A stretch of DNA of 64,000 nt from JBBROS01 sp965213855. GTDB lineage: Bacteria; Pseudomonadota; Alphaproteobacteria; Acetobacterales; Acetobacteraceae. Position 1 is the first letter of the stretch. Each line of letters starts with the position of its first letter. The notes beneath the pieces were generated by a model, which was not told the origin of the DNA, searched no databases, and worked only from the letters and a program-made list of their open reading frames with translations. Both the position numbers and the translations under genes were made by a program. The stretch is taken from assembly GCA_965213855.1 (NCBI GenBank), contig CBDCAA010000007.1, positions 806,001 through 870,000 on the forward strand, given 5' to 3'. Positions 1 through 7,796 of the stretch are shown here, in pieces.

Positions 1-864
1 CGCGTTTGACCGCCCGACGCGTTGTGCAAGTCCCGCAAGCGTTGCGGCAAAGCTGCGGCTGTTCTCGTCGATCGCGGCTGTGGCCGCCTGCACGGTGCCG
101 GTCTGTCGGCTGATCTCGCCGGTGGCCTCGCTCGCCCGGCCGAGTGCGCCAGCGAGGGCATCGACTTCGTTCTGTGCCGCAGCCGCGGCTGCGGCCGCCT
201 CCGACGCGCTCGCCATCAGCCGGCGCGCCGCCTCTGCCAGGATGGCGGTCGTGCGCTGGATCGTGGTCGTGGCCTGCCCGGTCGTCGCCGCCAGCGCCTT
301 CACCTCGGCTGCCACCACCGCAAAGCCGCGCCCGGCCTCGCCGGCCCGGGCCGCCTCGATCGTCGCGTTCAGGGCAAGCAGGTTTGTCTGCCCGGCGATC
401 TGCGCGATGTCCGCGGCCACGCGGGCGATCTGCTCGAGTGAGTTGCCGAGCGCGCCGATCTCGGTCTGCGACGAAGCGGCACTACGGGACAGGTTCGCCA
501 TCGTGCCCAACGCCCGCTCCAGGATCATGCGCGAACCGCTCATCTCCTGCACCGCGTCCTCACCCAACCGCTGCGCGCGGTCGACGACGGAAGTCACATG
601 CGTGTTGCCATCGACGATGCCGTTGGCCAGCGTGATCAGCCCCTCGAACGTCTCGACATGACCGGAAAGCTCGCCCGAGAGCGTGCCGAGCGAGCCGGCG
701 ATGTCGCCCACCTCCGTCCCGAGCAGCCCGGCCTGCTCGGCCACCGTGGCGACCAGTTGCGTCATGCCATCGTTGGCCGCTGACGGCAGCGCGGCGGCTG
801 CGTGGGCCGGCGCCGCCGCCGAAATAACCGCTAGCGTCCGGTGCCGGCGGAAGATTGGCTGCAT
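1..864 (-). CDS. Methyl-accepting chemotaxis protein, signalling domain (C-terminus cut by window edge)
   Basis: Minus-strand reading frame open from an ATG at 864 through the window edge with no stop (288 codons visible). It encodes the cytoplasmic signalling hairpin of a chemotaxis receptor, which relays to CheA/CheW. The tip motif is clear at about residues 155-187: GQTNLLALNATIEAARAGE followed by GRGFAVVAAEV, with helical heptads on both sides. The N-terminus is only about 30 residues, with an Ala-rich stretch after an Arg-rich start. No sensor domain or convincing pair of membrane segments precedes the signalling part, so this is either a short, possibly soluble receptor or a truncated one. 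The ATG at 864 is the only start that gives this frame. The family call is firm; ligand and location are unknown. Confidence 0.85.
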   Translation of the reverse strand, partial: MQPIFRRHRTLAVISAAAPAHAAAALPSAANDGMTQLVATVAEQAGLLGTEVGDIAGSLGTLSGELSGHVETFEGLITLANGIVDGNTHVTSVVDRAQRLGEDAVQEMSGSRMILERALGTMANLSRSAASSQTEIGALGNSLEQIARVAADIAQIAGQTNLLALNATIEAARAGEAGRGFAVVAAEVKALAATTGQATTTIQRTTAILAEAARRLMASASEAAAAAAAAQNEVDALAGALGRASEATGEISRQTGTVQAATAAIDENSRSFAATLAGLAQRVGRSNA

Positions 865-1039
865 ACGGTTCTAGCTCCGTTCCCTCCACAGAGATGCCGG
901 AGTCAGATTACCAAAACCTTAAACACACTGGAGGCAGCGCCAAAGGCGAGTCAGATGATGCCAACTAGAGGGTCAGCTGCCGGCCGCTCGACCTGCTCTC
1001 TGACCAATCCAACGTCATGGGGCGCGTAAGCGAAGCGCC
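865..1039. other. Intergenic stretch, nothing recognised
   Basis: Between the chemotaxis gene and the recombinase remnant I see no open frame with family resemblance, no convincing hairpin plus U-tract, and no clear -35/-10 pair. Confidence 0.5.
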
Positions 1040-1192
1040 ATGCGCCAACATCCGAACGAGCTTGTCCTATTCACGCCCAAGATGGGCGATCTATGCATCG
1101 AGCTTGGCACCATCCGCCGGACGCTCTATCGCCATGTGGACCCAAAAGGCGTGCTCAGGCCCGATAGAACAAAGCTGTTCGGCACCCGAAAA
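1040..1192 (+). pseudogene. Remnant of a site-specific recombinase (resolvase/invertase family), C-terminal HTH
   Basis: A short plus-strand frame reads DLCIELGTIRRTLYRHVDPK and continues with GVLRPDRTKLFG. This matches the C-terminal DNA-binding part of Tn3-type resolvases and Hin-type invertases, which carry a helix-turn-helix of the form ELGISRxTLYRHV followed by GELRPDG. The catalytic serine domain is missing upstream, so this is a fragment left by a lost mobile element. Family resemblance is read by eye from the motif; boundaries are approximate. Confidence 0.55.
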
Positions 1193-1224
1193 CGAGCAAC
1201 GACAACGCAGGTGGATGGAGTGCC

Positions 1225-2385
1225 ATGACGTGTCGCGTATCGGCTGCAGCTTTGTTTTTGGCTCTTTGTATCGGCTGTTCAACCATTCATCCGATCGCAG
1301 CACAAACGGCGTCCCCCAATGCTGCTGTGATCGAAAATTTCGACCGGCTTCCGGTGATCATCGACGGCCGGAACTATGCACTCGACGCGCTGATTGTTCG
1401 CCGTCCAGGTTCTGGCAAGCTGCCGGTCGCCATCATCACTCATGGTGCCAACCCAGGCGACCCGCGTGCAGCAACGATAGAGTGGCTGAGAGGATGGGCA
1501 CACGATCTTGCAAACCGTGGCTGGCTTGCCGTGGCGATCATGCGTCGTGGCTACGGCAAGTCGGATGGTGACGTCGCCGACAACGCCGGCACATGCACCA
1601 TGCCGGACGTGGGGCGCTACCTCGACGCGCACGCCGATGATCTGGAAGCCGCACTTCACAGCATTGCTGAACGGCCGGATGTCGATATGGATCATGTCGT
1701 CGCAATCGGGGATTCCGCTGGAGGTGCGGCTGTCATGGCGCTTGCCGCGCGGTTGTCCGTGCGGCTTTCTGCGGTGGTGAACGTCTCGGGTGGTCTTGGC
1801 CGCCGCTTGGGACCGTTTCGGCCCGATCCAGCCTGTGCGGCATACGAGTCAGATCTGGTCTGGAACTTCGCCCGCTTCGGCTCGACGGCCCGTATGCCAA
1901 CGTTGTGGTTGTATGCAGAGAACGACAGCTGGTTCCGGCCGGGGCTGGTTGGACGCATGCGGGCCGCCTTCACCGGCAGTGGCGGCAAAGCCGAGTTGAT
2001 GATGCTGCCGCCATTCCAGGGCGATGGGCACACGATATTCTTCGCTGCAGGCGGTGGACAACTGTTGCTGCCAGAGTTGGACGGATTCCTGCGCGCGAAC
2101 GGGCTACCAACTTGGAATGAGGCAACGTTCGCGCCGCTGCTAGCCCGCCTGTCGCCGCCAGACCGGCAGAGCGTCGAGGCTTACCTTCGCATGCCGACCG
2201 AAAAAGCCCTCGCACTAGGACCCGAGACTGGAGCGTATTGGCGTCAAGGTGAACGCACGCTTGAGGATGCTCAAACCAAAGCTCTTGCTTACTGCAACGA
2301 ACAAACCAAAGCGGGGTGCTCGCTAGCAGCGGACAATTTCGAGCCGACAATGCAGCCAACCCCTGACGCAAAGCCGGATCACTGA
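1225..2385 (+). CDS. Alpha/beta-hydrolase (dienelactone hydrolase-like) lipoprotein
   Basis: Encodes 386 aa. The N-terminus has a signal peptide ending in a lipobox LCIGC with lipidation cysteine C18, so the protein is probably anchored in the membrane and faces the periplasm. The hydrolase fold shows a nucleophile elbow GDSAGG (S164), a candidate acid in AENDSWF and a candidate catalytic histidine in GDGHTIFF. The first strand region carries THGANPGDP, where the oxyanion hole is usual. The substrate is not predictable; an esterase or peptidase-like role fits the family. The last 100 residues extend beyond the catalytic domain. It stands alone between a recombinase remnant and a broken vapC, suggesting an acquired segment. 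Start: ATG at 1225, which places the signal peptide correctly. Confidence 0.8.
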   Translation: MTCRVSAAALFLALCIGCSTIHPIAAQTASPNAAVIENFDRLPVIIDGRNYALDALIVRRPGSGKLPVAIITHGANPGDPRAATIEWLRGWAHDLANRGWLAVAIMRRGYGKSDGDVADNAGTCTMPDVGRYLDAHADDLEAALHSIAERPDVDMDHVVAIGDSAGGAAVMALAARLSVRLSAVVNVSGGLGRRLGPFRPDPACAAYESDLVWNFARFGSTARMPTLWLYAENDSWFRPGLVGRMRAAFTGSGGKAELMMLPPFQGDGHTIFFAAGGGQLLLPELDGFLRANGLPTWNEATFAPLLARLSPPDRQSVEAYLRMPTEKALALGPETGAYWRQGERTLEDAQTKALAYCNEQTKAGCSLAADNFEPTMQPTPDAKPDH

Positions 2386-2442
2386 AGCCGACTTTGAAAG
2401 AATGACGCTCGGGCCGGCAGCCCCGCACGGGCCACGCATCAA

Positions 2443-2616
2443 ACCCAGCAACGCGACACCCGCCTTCGCGCCGGCCTCCCGCAATGCGTCATCGAGCAAT
2501 GCTAGCGGCAGGCTCAACCGCCGCGCCAACTCGAAATAACTCGCATCGTAAACCGTCAGCCCGAAGCGCTCCGAGAAAGCGCCCCATCGTGGCCGGATCA
2601 GTTTCAAACTCAATAA
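2443..2616 (-). pseudogene. Broken vapC-type PIN toxin, C-terminal fragment with a frameshift
   Basis: On the minus strand one frame reads GLTVYDASYFELARRLSLPL followed by ALLDDALREAGAKAGVALLG, the typical C-terminal third of VapC PIN-domain toxins. Just upstream, in another frame, comes IEFETDPATMGRFLGALR, which is the segment that normally precedes it. The two halves are in different frames, so a frameshift has broken the gene, and the N-terminal half is gone. No antitoxin frame is visible beside it. The segment runs into the 3' end of the hydrolase gene on the other strand. Confidence 0.6.
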
Positions 2617-2620
2617 GCTT

Positions 2621-4519
2621 CTAGAACCCGAACATGTGGTCCAGAGAGAACGCCCCCGCCTCGTCCATCAGGCCGTGGTAGCCGAACAGGCGGCAGGTGG
2701 GGTCGCGGATGATGACGTAGCCGCGGTCGCCCGCCGCCGCCACCAGGTCATCCCCGAACCGCTCATGCGGCCACACCATCGCGCTGCCCGAGCATGCGAT
2801 CGACAGCGGCCGTTCCGCGATCACCTGCCCGGCGCTGTCGTGCAGCAGCAGCGTGGTCGATGACCGCGCGTGCCACGAAGCCGACGCCGGGTAGATCAGG
2901 CAGGCGAAGCTGCGGCGGGCGCCCATGCCGAGTTTCAGGAACAGGCGCGTGGACAGGCCGGGTGGGGGGCCGGCGTAGCTTTGCGGCTCGTCGCGGTAGG
3001 TCATCGCCGTGTTGTAGATGTGCGCGCCGAAGCTGCTTTCGGCGGCGTGCGGCGTGGTGCGGCTTTCGTAGCGCACCAGGCCGTGCAGCCAGCCGTCGGC
3101 GTCGCCGCCCTCGCGGAAGTCATAGACCAGCTCGGCGTGGCCTTCGTCGGCGCCCAGATCGGCAAGGTCGAGCGCGTGGGCGTGGTCGCGCGGCAGGTTG
3201 CCCAGGAACCGCTCCGCCACTTTCCGCCCCTCCGGATCGAACACCTCGACCGCAATCGGCAGGCTGGCCTGGCGCTCCGCCATGGGCGTCGGCAGCACGA
3301 TGCTGCGGAACCGCGCCGCCGGCAGCACCGGGAACGGCAGCAGATAGCCGCGCCCAAGCAGGTTCGACAGCGTCTTGATCCCCGGATCGGGCTTCAAGTC
3401 CGCCCGCTCCACGTTCAGGTGCGCGATCCGCGTCCGCCCGGCCGCCGTCACCTCGTAGCGCGGGCGCACCACATGCCGCCCGGCCCGGAGCTCGACCTGC
3501 GCGGGCCAGTGCACGCCAGGCAGCATGCCGCCAACGTCGAGTGCCACGCTGGCGTAGGGCGCCACGTCCTCGTCCAGCGCCACCGGGCGGCCGGCGCCCA
3601 TGCGGTCCAGTGTCACCGTCCCGGCCGGGATGGGTGCGGCGTGGCTGTTCTGCAGCCACAGCACGACCGTCTCGGACGGCTTTGGCGCCGGCATCCCCGC
3701 ATACCGGTCGCTCGGCCAGGCGTTGGCGTCATGGGTGCAGGACAGGCTCTGCTCGGCGCCCGTCCCATACGTATCGAGCGCATACTTTACCACGTCATGC
3801 CCGGCCGCGCCGATCGCGTGGATGAACAACTGCCCCTCGAAGGCCGGCAGCCCGAACCGGGCCCGAACCGCCCGGCTGTCGATCGACAGCCCGGCTGCGC
3901 CCGGCTCCACCGGCTGCTCCCACCCGGCCAGGATCGACCCGTCGCCCGCGAACAGCCGCAGCCAGAGCCGCACCGGCCCGGCGCCGTAGGTGGACCAGTA
4001 ATTCGCCGTCACCAGGCGCGTATGCAGCCCGTCGCCCTCCGGCGCCCCGGTATCGCGGAAGAAGGCGTAGTTGGTCGCGAAGTTCAGCCGCTCGAGGTAG
4101 CGGGCCGGGTGGGTTAGCATTTCGGCCGGCAGCCGAATGTCGTCAAGGGTCAGCACCGCCATCCCGGCCGGCACAAGCGGCGCGATCCGGGCAGCGATGC
4201 GCCCGGCGTCGAATGCGGCGATCAGCAGCACCGCGCAATCAGAATGCGGCAGGTCCACCAGTGCCGACGCCGCCACCCCGGCCCGGTGCTGCCCGATCTG
4301 CGCCACGTCGTGAACGTAGCTTTCGGCGGCGGCGGGCATGGCCGGGTTCATCGCCCAGAGCGCGTCCGTGACGCCGTCGGGGTCATACACGGCGAGCGGC
4401 CCGGCGGCTTGCAGCCGTGTCGCGAGTGCGGCCACGCGCTCGGCCGCCAGCGGATGCGCAAACGCCTTGTAGAGCACGTTTCCGCCGGCTCGGGCGTCGA
4501 AGGTCTGGATCTTGAGCAT
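2621..4519 (-). CDS. Conserved hypothetical protein, 632 aa
   Basis: Long minus-strand gene with coding-like composition. I do not recognise a named domain. The protein has no obvious signal peptide, no membrane segments and few cysteines. It looks like several beta-rich domains: an N-terminal region of about 160 residues, then repeated beta-sandwich-like stretches rich in W, Y, G and P. It ends FSLDHMFGF. The gene starts about 10 bp after the acyltransferase stop, so the two are co-transcribed. That neighbour suggests a surface-polysaccharide or envelope context, which is inference only. Start: ATG at 4519 preferred; a TTG two codons upstream (4525) is possible. Confidence 0.65.
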   Translation of the reverse strand: MLKIQTFDARAGGNVLYKAFAHPLAAERVAALATRLQAAGPLAVYDPDGVTDALWAMNPAMPAAAESYVHDVAQIGQHRAGVAASALVDLPHSDCAVLLIAAFDAGRIAARIAPLVPAGMAVLTLDDIRLPAEMLTHPARYLERLNFATNYAFFRDTGAPEGDGLHTRLVTANYWSTYGAGPVRLWLRLFAGDGSILAGWEQPVEPGAAGLSIDSRAVRARFGLPAFEGQLFIHAIGAAGHDVVKYALDTYGTGAEQSLSCTHDANAWPSDRYAGMPAPKPSETVVLWLQNSHAAPIPAGTVTLDRMGAGRPVALDEDVAPYASVALDVGGMLPGVHWPAQVELRAGRHVVRPRYEVTAAGRTRIAHLNVERADLKPDPGIKTLSNLLGRGYLLPFPVLPAARFRSIVLPTPMAERQASLPIAVEVFDPEGRKVAERFLGNLPRDHAHALDLADLGADEGHAELVYDFREGGDADGWLHGLVRYESRTTPHAAESSFGAHIYNTAMTYRDEPQSYAGPPPGLSTRLFLKLGMGARRSFACLIYPASASWHARSSTTLLLHDSAGQVIAERPLSIACSGSAMVWPHERFGDDLVAAAGDRGYVIIRDPTCRLFGYHGLMDEAGAFSLDHMFGF

Positions 4520-4528
4520 CGGCAAGTG

Positions 4529-5671
4529 TTAGCCGAAACCGCTCTCCCGGCCAACGCGGGCGGCGGCCGCCACGGCAAGGGCGCGGCGCCGGTCGGCGCG
4601 CCATGGCCCGAACCGGTGCGCCCAGCGGATCGCCGGCTGCTCGACCCAGCGATGCGTCACCCAGGCGATGGCAAAGCTGCCCATCACGGTCAGGCTGAAA
4701 TGGACGGTCAACGTGCGCCAGTCGTCATCCGGGGCGACCCGCTCGGACAGGCGCAGGCTGGTCGACAGCAGGGCGAAGTGGACCAGGTAGACGCTGTAGC
4801 TGACCTGCCCGAGTGCCCGCAGGGCAGGGCCGGTCAGCAGCCTTGGGGGCTGCAGGGCGGAGAGCGCCACGGCCGCCGCGACCAGGACGGCGAAGGCGAA
4901 CCGGGTCAGCAACTGGCCGAACTCGAACGGCTCGAGCGGCAGCAGCACGATTGCGGCGCCGAGCAGGAGCACGGGCGCGGCCGGCAACGACCGGATGCGC
5001 TGGCCGCGCCGGGCGAACAGGGCCGCCGTTACCCCGCACAAGAAGACCGGCAACTCCGGCAGCGGCTGGAAGCCGTTGGTCCAAGGACGCCAGTCGATCA
5101 AGCCCGTCACACCCATGAGCGCCAAGGCCGTAACGGATAGCGCCCGCCGCGGGTCGCCGGCACACAGGCGCAGCAGGATCGGCAGGGCGGCGTAGAAGGC
5201 CGCCTCGCAGCACACGGACCACCCGCCCGGCACGACGGCGAGCGCGGCGCCGCCCTGCCACGCGCTGCCGAACCCGAGCGCGACGAGCACGTCCGCCGGG
5301 CCGATGCCGTCCGGTGCCCAAAGGCGCGGGCCGAACCCGCCGCAGGCCGAGTAGCCGAGTGCAGCAAGCCAGTAAGCAGGCCCGATCCGGGCCAAGCGGC
5401 GGACCGCGTAGTCCAGCAGGTCGCTTGGCGCATCGAGCGCCCGCCTGGTCAAGGTGAAGGCGCTCACGACGAAGAAGAGCAGCACCCCATGTTGCGCCCC
5501 GCCCGAAATGACCCGGAGCCAGTGCGGCAGGGACAGGTCCGGGACGGCCTCGACCGCCTGCGTGAGCGCCAGCGCGCCCGACCAGCCCTGCGCGGCGTGG
5601 GTCAGCACGACCATGAGGACCGCGACCCCACGGAGGCCGTCGAGCGCGGGCAAGTGCTTGGGCAGCGCCAT
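4529..5671 (-). CDS. Acyltransferase 3 family membrane protein (OafA/YrhL type)
   Basis: Encodes 380 aa, mostly hydrophobic, with about ten predicted membrane helices. The N-terminus shows the family signature LDGLRGVAVLMVVLTH with the conserved histidine, followed by GVLLFFVVSAF and an Arg-rich cytoplasmic loop (RRLARIGPAYW). These proteins transfer acetyl or other acyl groups to sugars of lipopolysaccharide, exopolysaccharide or periplasmic glucans. The gene is followed about 10 bp later by a conserved unknown gene, so they probably form one unit. The specific acceptor cannot be read from the sequence. Confidence 0.88.
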   Translation of the reverse strand: MALPKHLPALDGLRGVAVLMVVLTHAAQGWSGALALTQAVEAVPDLSLPHWLRVISGGAQHGVLLFFVVSAFTLTRRALDAPSDLLDYAVRRLARIGPAYWLAALGYSACGGFGPRLWAPDGIGPADVLVALGFGSAWQGGAALAVVPGGWSVCCEAAFYAALPILLRLCAGDPRRALSVTALALMGVTGLIDWRPWTNGFQPLPELPVFLCGVTAALFARRGQRIRSLPAAPVLLLGAAIVLLPLEPFEFGQLLTRFAFAVLVAAAVALSALQPPRLLTGPALRALGQVSYSVYLVHFALLSTSLRLSERVAPDDDWRTLTVHFSLTVMGSFAIAWVTHRWVEQPAIRWAHRFGPWRADRRRALAVAAAARVGRESGFG

Positions 5672-5751
5672 GATGCCGTATGATACAGCCGGCTGGCACG
5701 GCGCCGGCTTCCTGATCGGTCAAGTTTTGCCCGCCCTTGTGCGCTTCTGGC

Positions 5752-6690
5752 TCACAAGCCGAGCCGGTGCCGCACGTCCGCCCCGGCCATCGCCGTGTCG
5801 TCCAGCGGCCGGGCCGGCCACGTCTCGAGCGGGCCGGTGAATGGGCGCACCCGGCCATCGCGGATCAGCAGGTCGTTGAACAGCCGGATCCGGCGCGAGC
5901 GGCCGGGCAGGGGGGCGAGCAGGACCGGCGCATGCGTTGCGACGGCTTCGGACACCATCGACACGCTGTCCTCGGTGACGATGATCGCGTCAGCCAGCGC
6001 GAGCAGGCCGAAATAGGGGTTTTCGCCTGCCATGTCCCACATCCAACCGCCGTGCCCGGTGATGGCGGCAAGCGCCACCCGGGCCTCTGCCGAGGTGCGG
6101 CGCGACGGGGTCAGCGCAACGCCGGCCCCGCACCGCAGCAGTGCCTCGAGTTGGCCGGCAAGCCCGAGCGCGACCGTGCGGTCCAGCCGGAACCGCCCGT
6201 TGCTGCCCCCGACCAGCACGGCGACGAGCGGTCGCGGCAGGGCGGCGAAGTGCGGCGCCCAAACCGCGGCGGCGGCAGCGAGCCGCTCCGGCGTCGCGCG
6301 ATGCAACGCCGTGCGCGTCACGACGACGTTTGGGCCGGTCAGCCCGTCATGGCGGTTGACGACGACGACGTCGAACCGGCTTGGGTCCATGCGCGGGTGC
6401 TGCACCTGCACGACGGGCCGGGCGGGGCCGCGCAGCCGGGCCGCGACCACGGCCGCGGTGCCGCCTGCGGCGATCACCGGCCCCTCCGATACGGGCCCGA
6501 GGCCCACGGCGCCCAGCGGGTCCGGCCAAAGCCGGGCCGACATCCACGACCAGGGGGCCCGTGCGGCGATGGTCAGGGGTGACGGCTCCCATCCGGCCGC
6601 CTCGGCCAGTCCGACAGCCTGCGCCTGAAGGCCAGCATAGGGCTCCGACAGGATCGTCGCCCGCGGCCGGGCCGCTGCGGGAGCGGTCAG
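5752..6690 (-). CDS. ELM1-like protein (mitochondrial fission ELM1 family), probable CTG start
   Basis: The ELM1/DUF1022 family has glycosyltransferase-like folds and is widespread in alphaproteobacteria; its bacterial role is not settled. The first ATG of the frame (6543) would remove conserved N-terminal sequence: upstream in the same frame the protein continues as ILSEPYAGLQAQAVGLAEAAG, the usual family N-terminus. There is no ATG, GTG or TTG between 6690 and 6543. A CTG at 6690 overlaps the TGA of the upstream lipoprotein gene as CTGA, the same geometry as ATGA overlaps elsewhere here. That start gives 312 aa, a normal family length. Other family features are NGRFRLDR and ITEDSVSMVSEA-like segments (VTEDSVSMVSEAVAT). 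Translationally coupled to the DUF3035 gene. Confidence 0.78.
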   Translation of the reverse strand: MTAPAAARPRATILSEPYAGLQAQAVGLAEAAGWEPSPLTIAARAPWSWMSARLWPDPLGAVGLGPVSEGPVIAAGGTAAVVAARLRGPARPVVQVQHPRMDPSRFDVVVVNRHDGLTGPNVVVTRTALHRATPERLAAAAAVWAPHFAALPRPLVAVLVGGSNGRFRLDRTVALGLAGQLEALLRCGAGVALTPSRRTSAEARVALAAITGHGGWMWDMAGENPYFGLLALADAIIVTEDSVSMVSEAVATHAPVLLAPLPGRSRRIRLFNDLLIRDGRVRPFTGPLETWPARPLDDTAMAGADVRHRLGL

Positions 6691-7235
6691 AACAGGGTGC
6701 TCAGGAACCCTTGCTTCTTGCGCTGGATGATCGGCGTATCGCCGGCCTCCGGGCTTTGCCCCAGGGCCGAGTTCTCCCGCAGGCGCGCGGCCTCGCGGGT
6801 CGCGTCGACCGGCGTGCCCGGCAGCGGTGCCGGCTTCCAGAACATCAGCCGATCGACGAAGCTGCGGCTTGGCGTATCGGACGCGGCTTCGTTGTCGACG
6901 CGCGCGCGGATGTCGGAGGGTGCCGGTCGGCCAGCGGCAGAGACCAGCGCCTGTTGGCCCCGCGAGCCGGCCGCGCGTGACGGCGGGTTCAGCGCCGCAT
7001 CGGGTACCAGCGCCGCCTCGGCCTGCTGCTGCTGCGTGAGTTCCTGGGGGCGCGAAGCGCCGGGGCGGGGCGGGCGCAGCGTAAAGTCGGGCGGCATCGA
7101 CAATGGCGCGCGGGTCGTGACCTGGAATTCGTCCGGCGCGTCGCGCGTGAGCCCGAACGTGCGCGACAGCTCGTCGCCGCCACAGGCGCTCAGGAGCAGC
7201 AGGCAGGGCAGGGCCAGGAGTAGCCGTTTCGTCAT
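6687..7235 (-). CDS. DUF3035 lipoprotein (BamF-like)
   Basis: Encodes 182 aa. A lipoprotein signal peptide ends LLLLSAC with the lipidation cysteine at about residue 18. The conserved block PDEFQVTTRAPLSMPPDF, followed by LRPPRPGASRPQE, is the DUF3035 signature. Some alphaproteobacterial annotations name this family BamF, a subunit of the outer-membrane beta-barrel assembly machine. The rest is Pro/Gln/Ala-rich and probably unstructured, ending QRKKQGFLSTLF. It lies 9 bp after lspA, the signal peptidase that would process it, and overlaps the ELM1-like gene, so ileS-lspA-this gene-ELM1 look like one transcription unit. Confidence 0.82.
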   Translation of the reverse strand: MTKRLLLALPCLLLLSACGGDELSRTFGLTRDAPDEFQVTTRAPLSMPPDFTLRPPRPGASRPQELTQQQQAEAALVPDAALNPPSRAAGSRGQQALVSAAGRPAPSDIRARVDNEAASDTPSRSFVDRLMFWKPAPLPGTPVDATREAARLRENSALGQSPEAGDTPIIQRKKQGFLSTLF

Positions 7236-7244
7236 GACCGGCTT

Positions 7245-7739
7245 CTACTGCCGGATGCCCGGCGCCTGCAAGCGGTCCGGCTTGGCGCGCAGCCCGTCCA
7301 GCAACAGGGCCGCAACCCCGCAGACGATCGCGGCGTCAGCGACGTTGAACACATACCAGGACCAGCCGAACGCATGGGCATGGATGAAATCGACGACGGC
7401 GCCGAAGCGGAACCGGTCGATGACGTTGCCGACCGCGCCGCCCGCAATGGCGCCGAGCGCGGACGCCACGACGGCCGACTCGGCCCGGGTGAGCCAGTAG
7501 CCGAGCGCAGCGACCACCGCGAGCGCCACACCGCCCAGCAGCCAGGGCCCGGACGCCCCATCCTGATGAAACATCCCGAACGTGACGCCTTGGTTCCACA
7601 CCATGGTGAAGTTCAGCACCGGCAGCAGTGCCACCGTCCTGAGCTCCTCCAGGTGCAGCCCGTTCAGGATCCACCATTTGCTGGCCTGGTCCGCGATCAG
7701 GACCAGCAGCGCCGCCCCGAGGCCGTGTCGAAGATACAT
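7245..7739 (-). CDS. lspA: Lipoprotein signal peptidase II
   Basis: Encodes 164 aa with four membrane helices. This aspartic protease of the inner membrane cleaves the signal peptide of diacylglyceryl-modified prolipoproteins. Both catalytic aspartates are in the expected motifs: GNVIDRFRFGAVVDFI (D117) and YVFNVADA (D135). The N-terminal motif DQASKWW and the loop FTMVWNQGVTFGMF are also typical. Length matches the family. It lies about 57 bp downstream of ileS, a common ileS-lspA arrangement in proteobacteria, with a palindromic repeat in the gap. Confidence 0.95.
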   Translation of the reverse strand: MYLRHGLGAALLVLIADQASKWWILNGLHLEELRTVALLPVLNFTMVWNQGVTFGMFHQDGASGPWLLGGVALAVVAALGYWLTRAESAVVASALGAIAGGAVGNVIDRFRFGAVVDFIHAHAFGWSWYVFNVADAAIVCGVAALLLDGLRAKPDRLQAPGIRQ

Positions 7740-7753
7740 GATCGCTCCATCGT

Positions 7754-7793
7754 CTCCCCTTCCTGAAAGGGAGGGGCCGGGGGTGGTTCGGCC
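7754..7793. repeat. Dispersed palindromic repeat (copy A) between ileS and lspA
   Basis: An imperfect hairpin, CCCCTTCC then a short loop then AGGGAGGGG, followed by GGCCGGGGGTGG. It closely matches a segment found on the minus strand inside the hydrogenase-like large-subunit gene (about 36931-36976). It may affect transcription or RNA stability between ileS and lspA; that is inference. Confidence 0.6.
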
Positions 7794-7796
7794 TCC

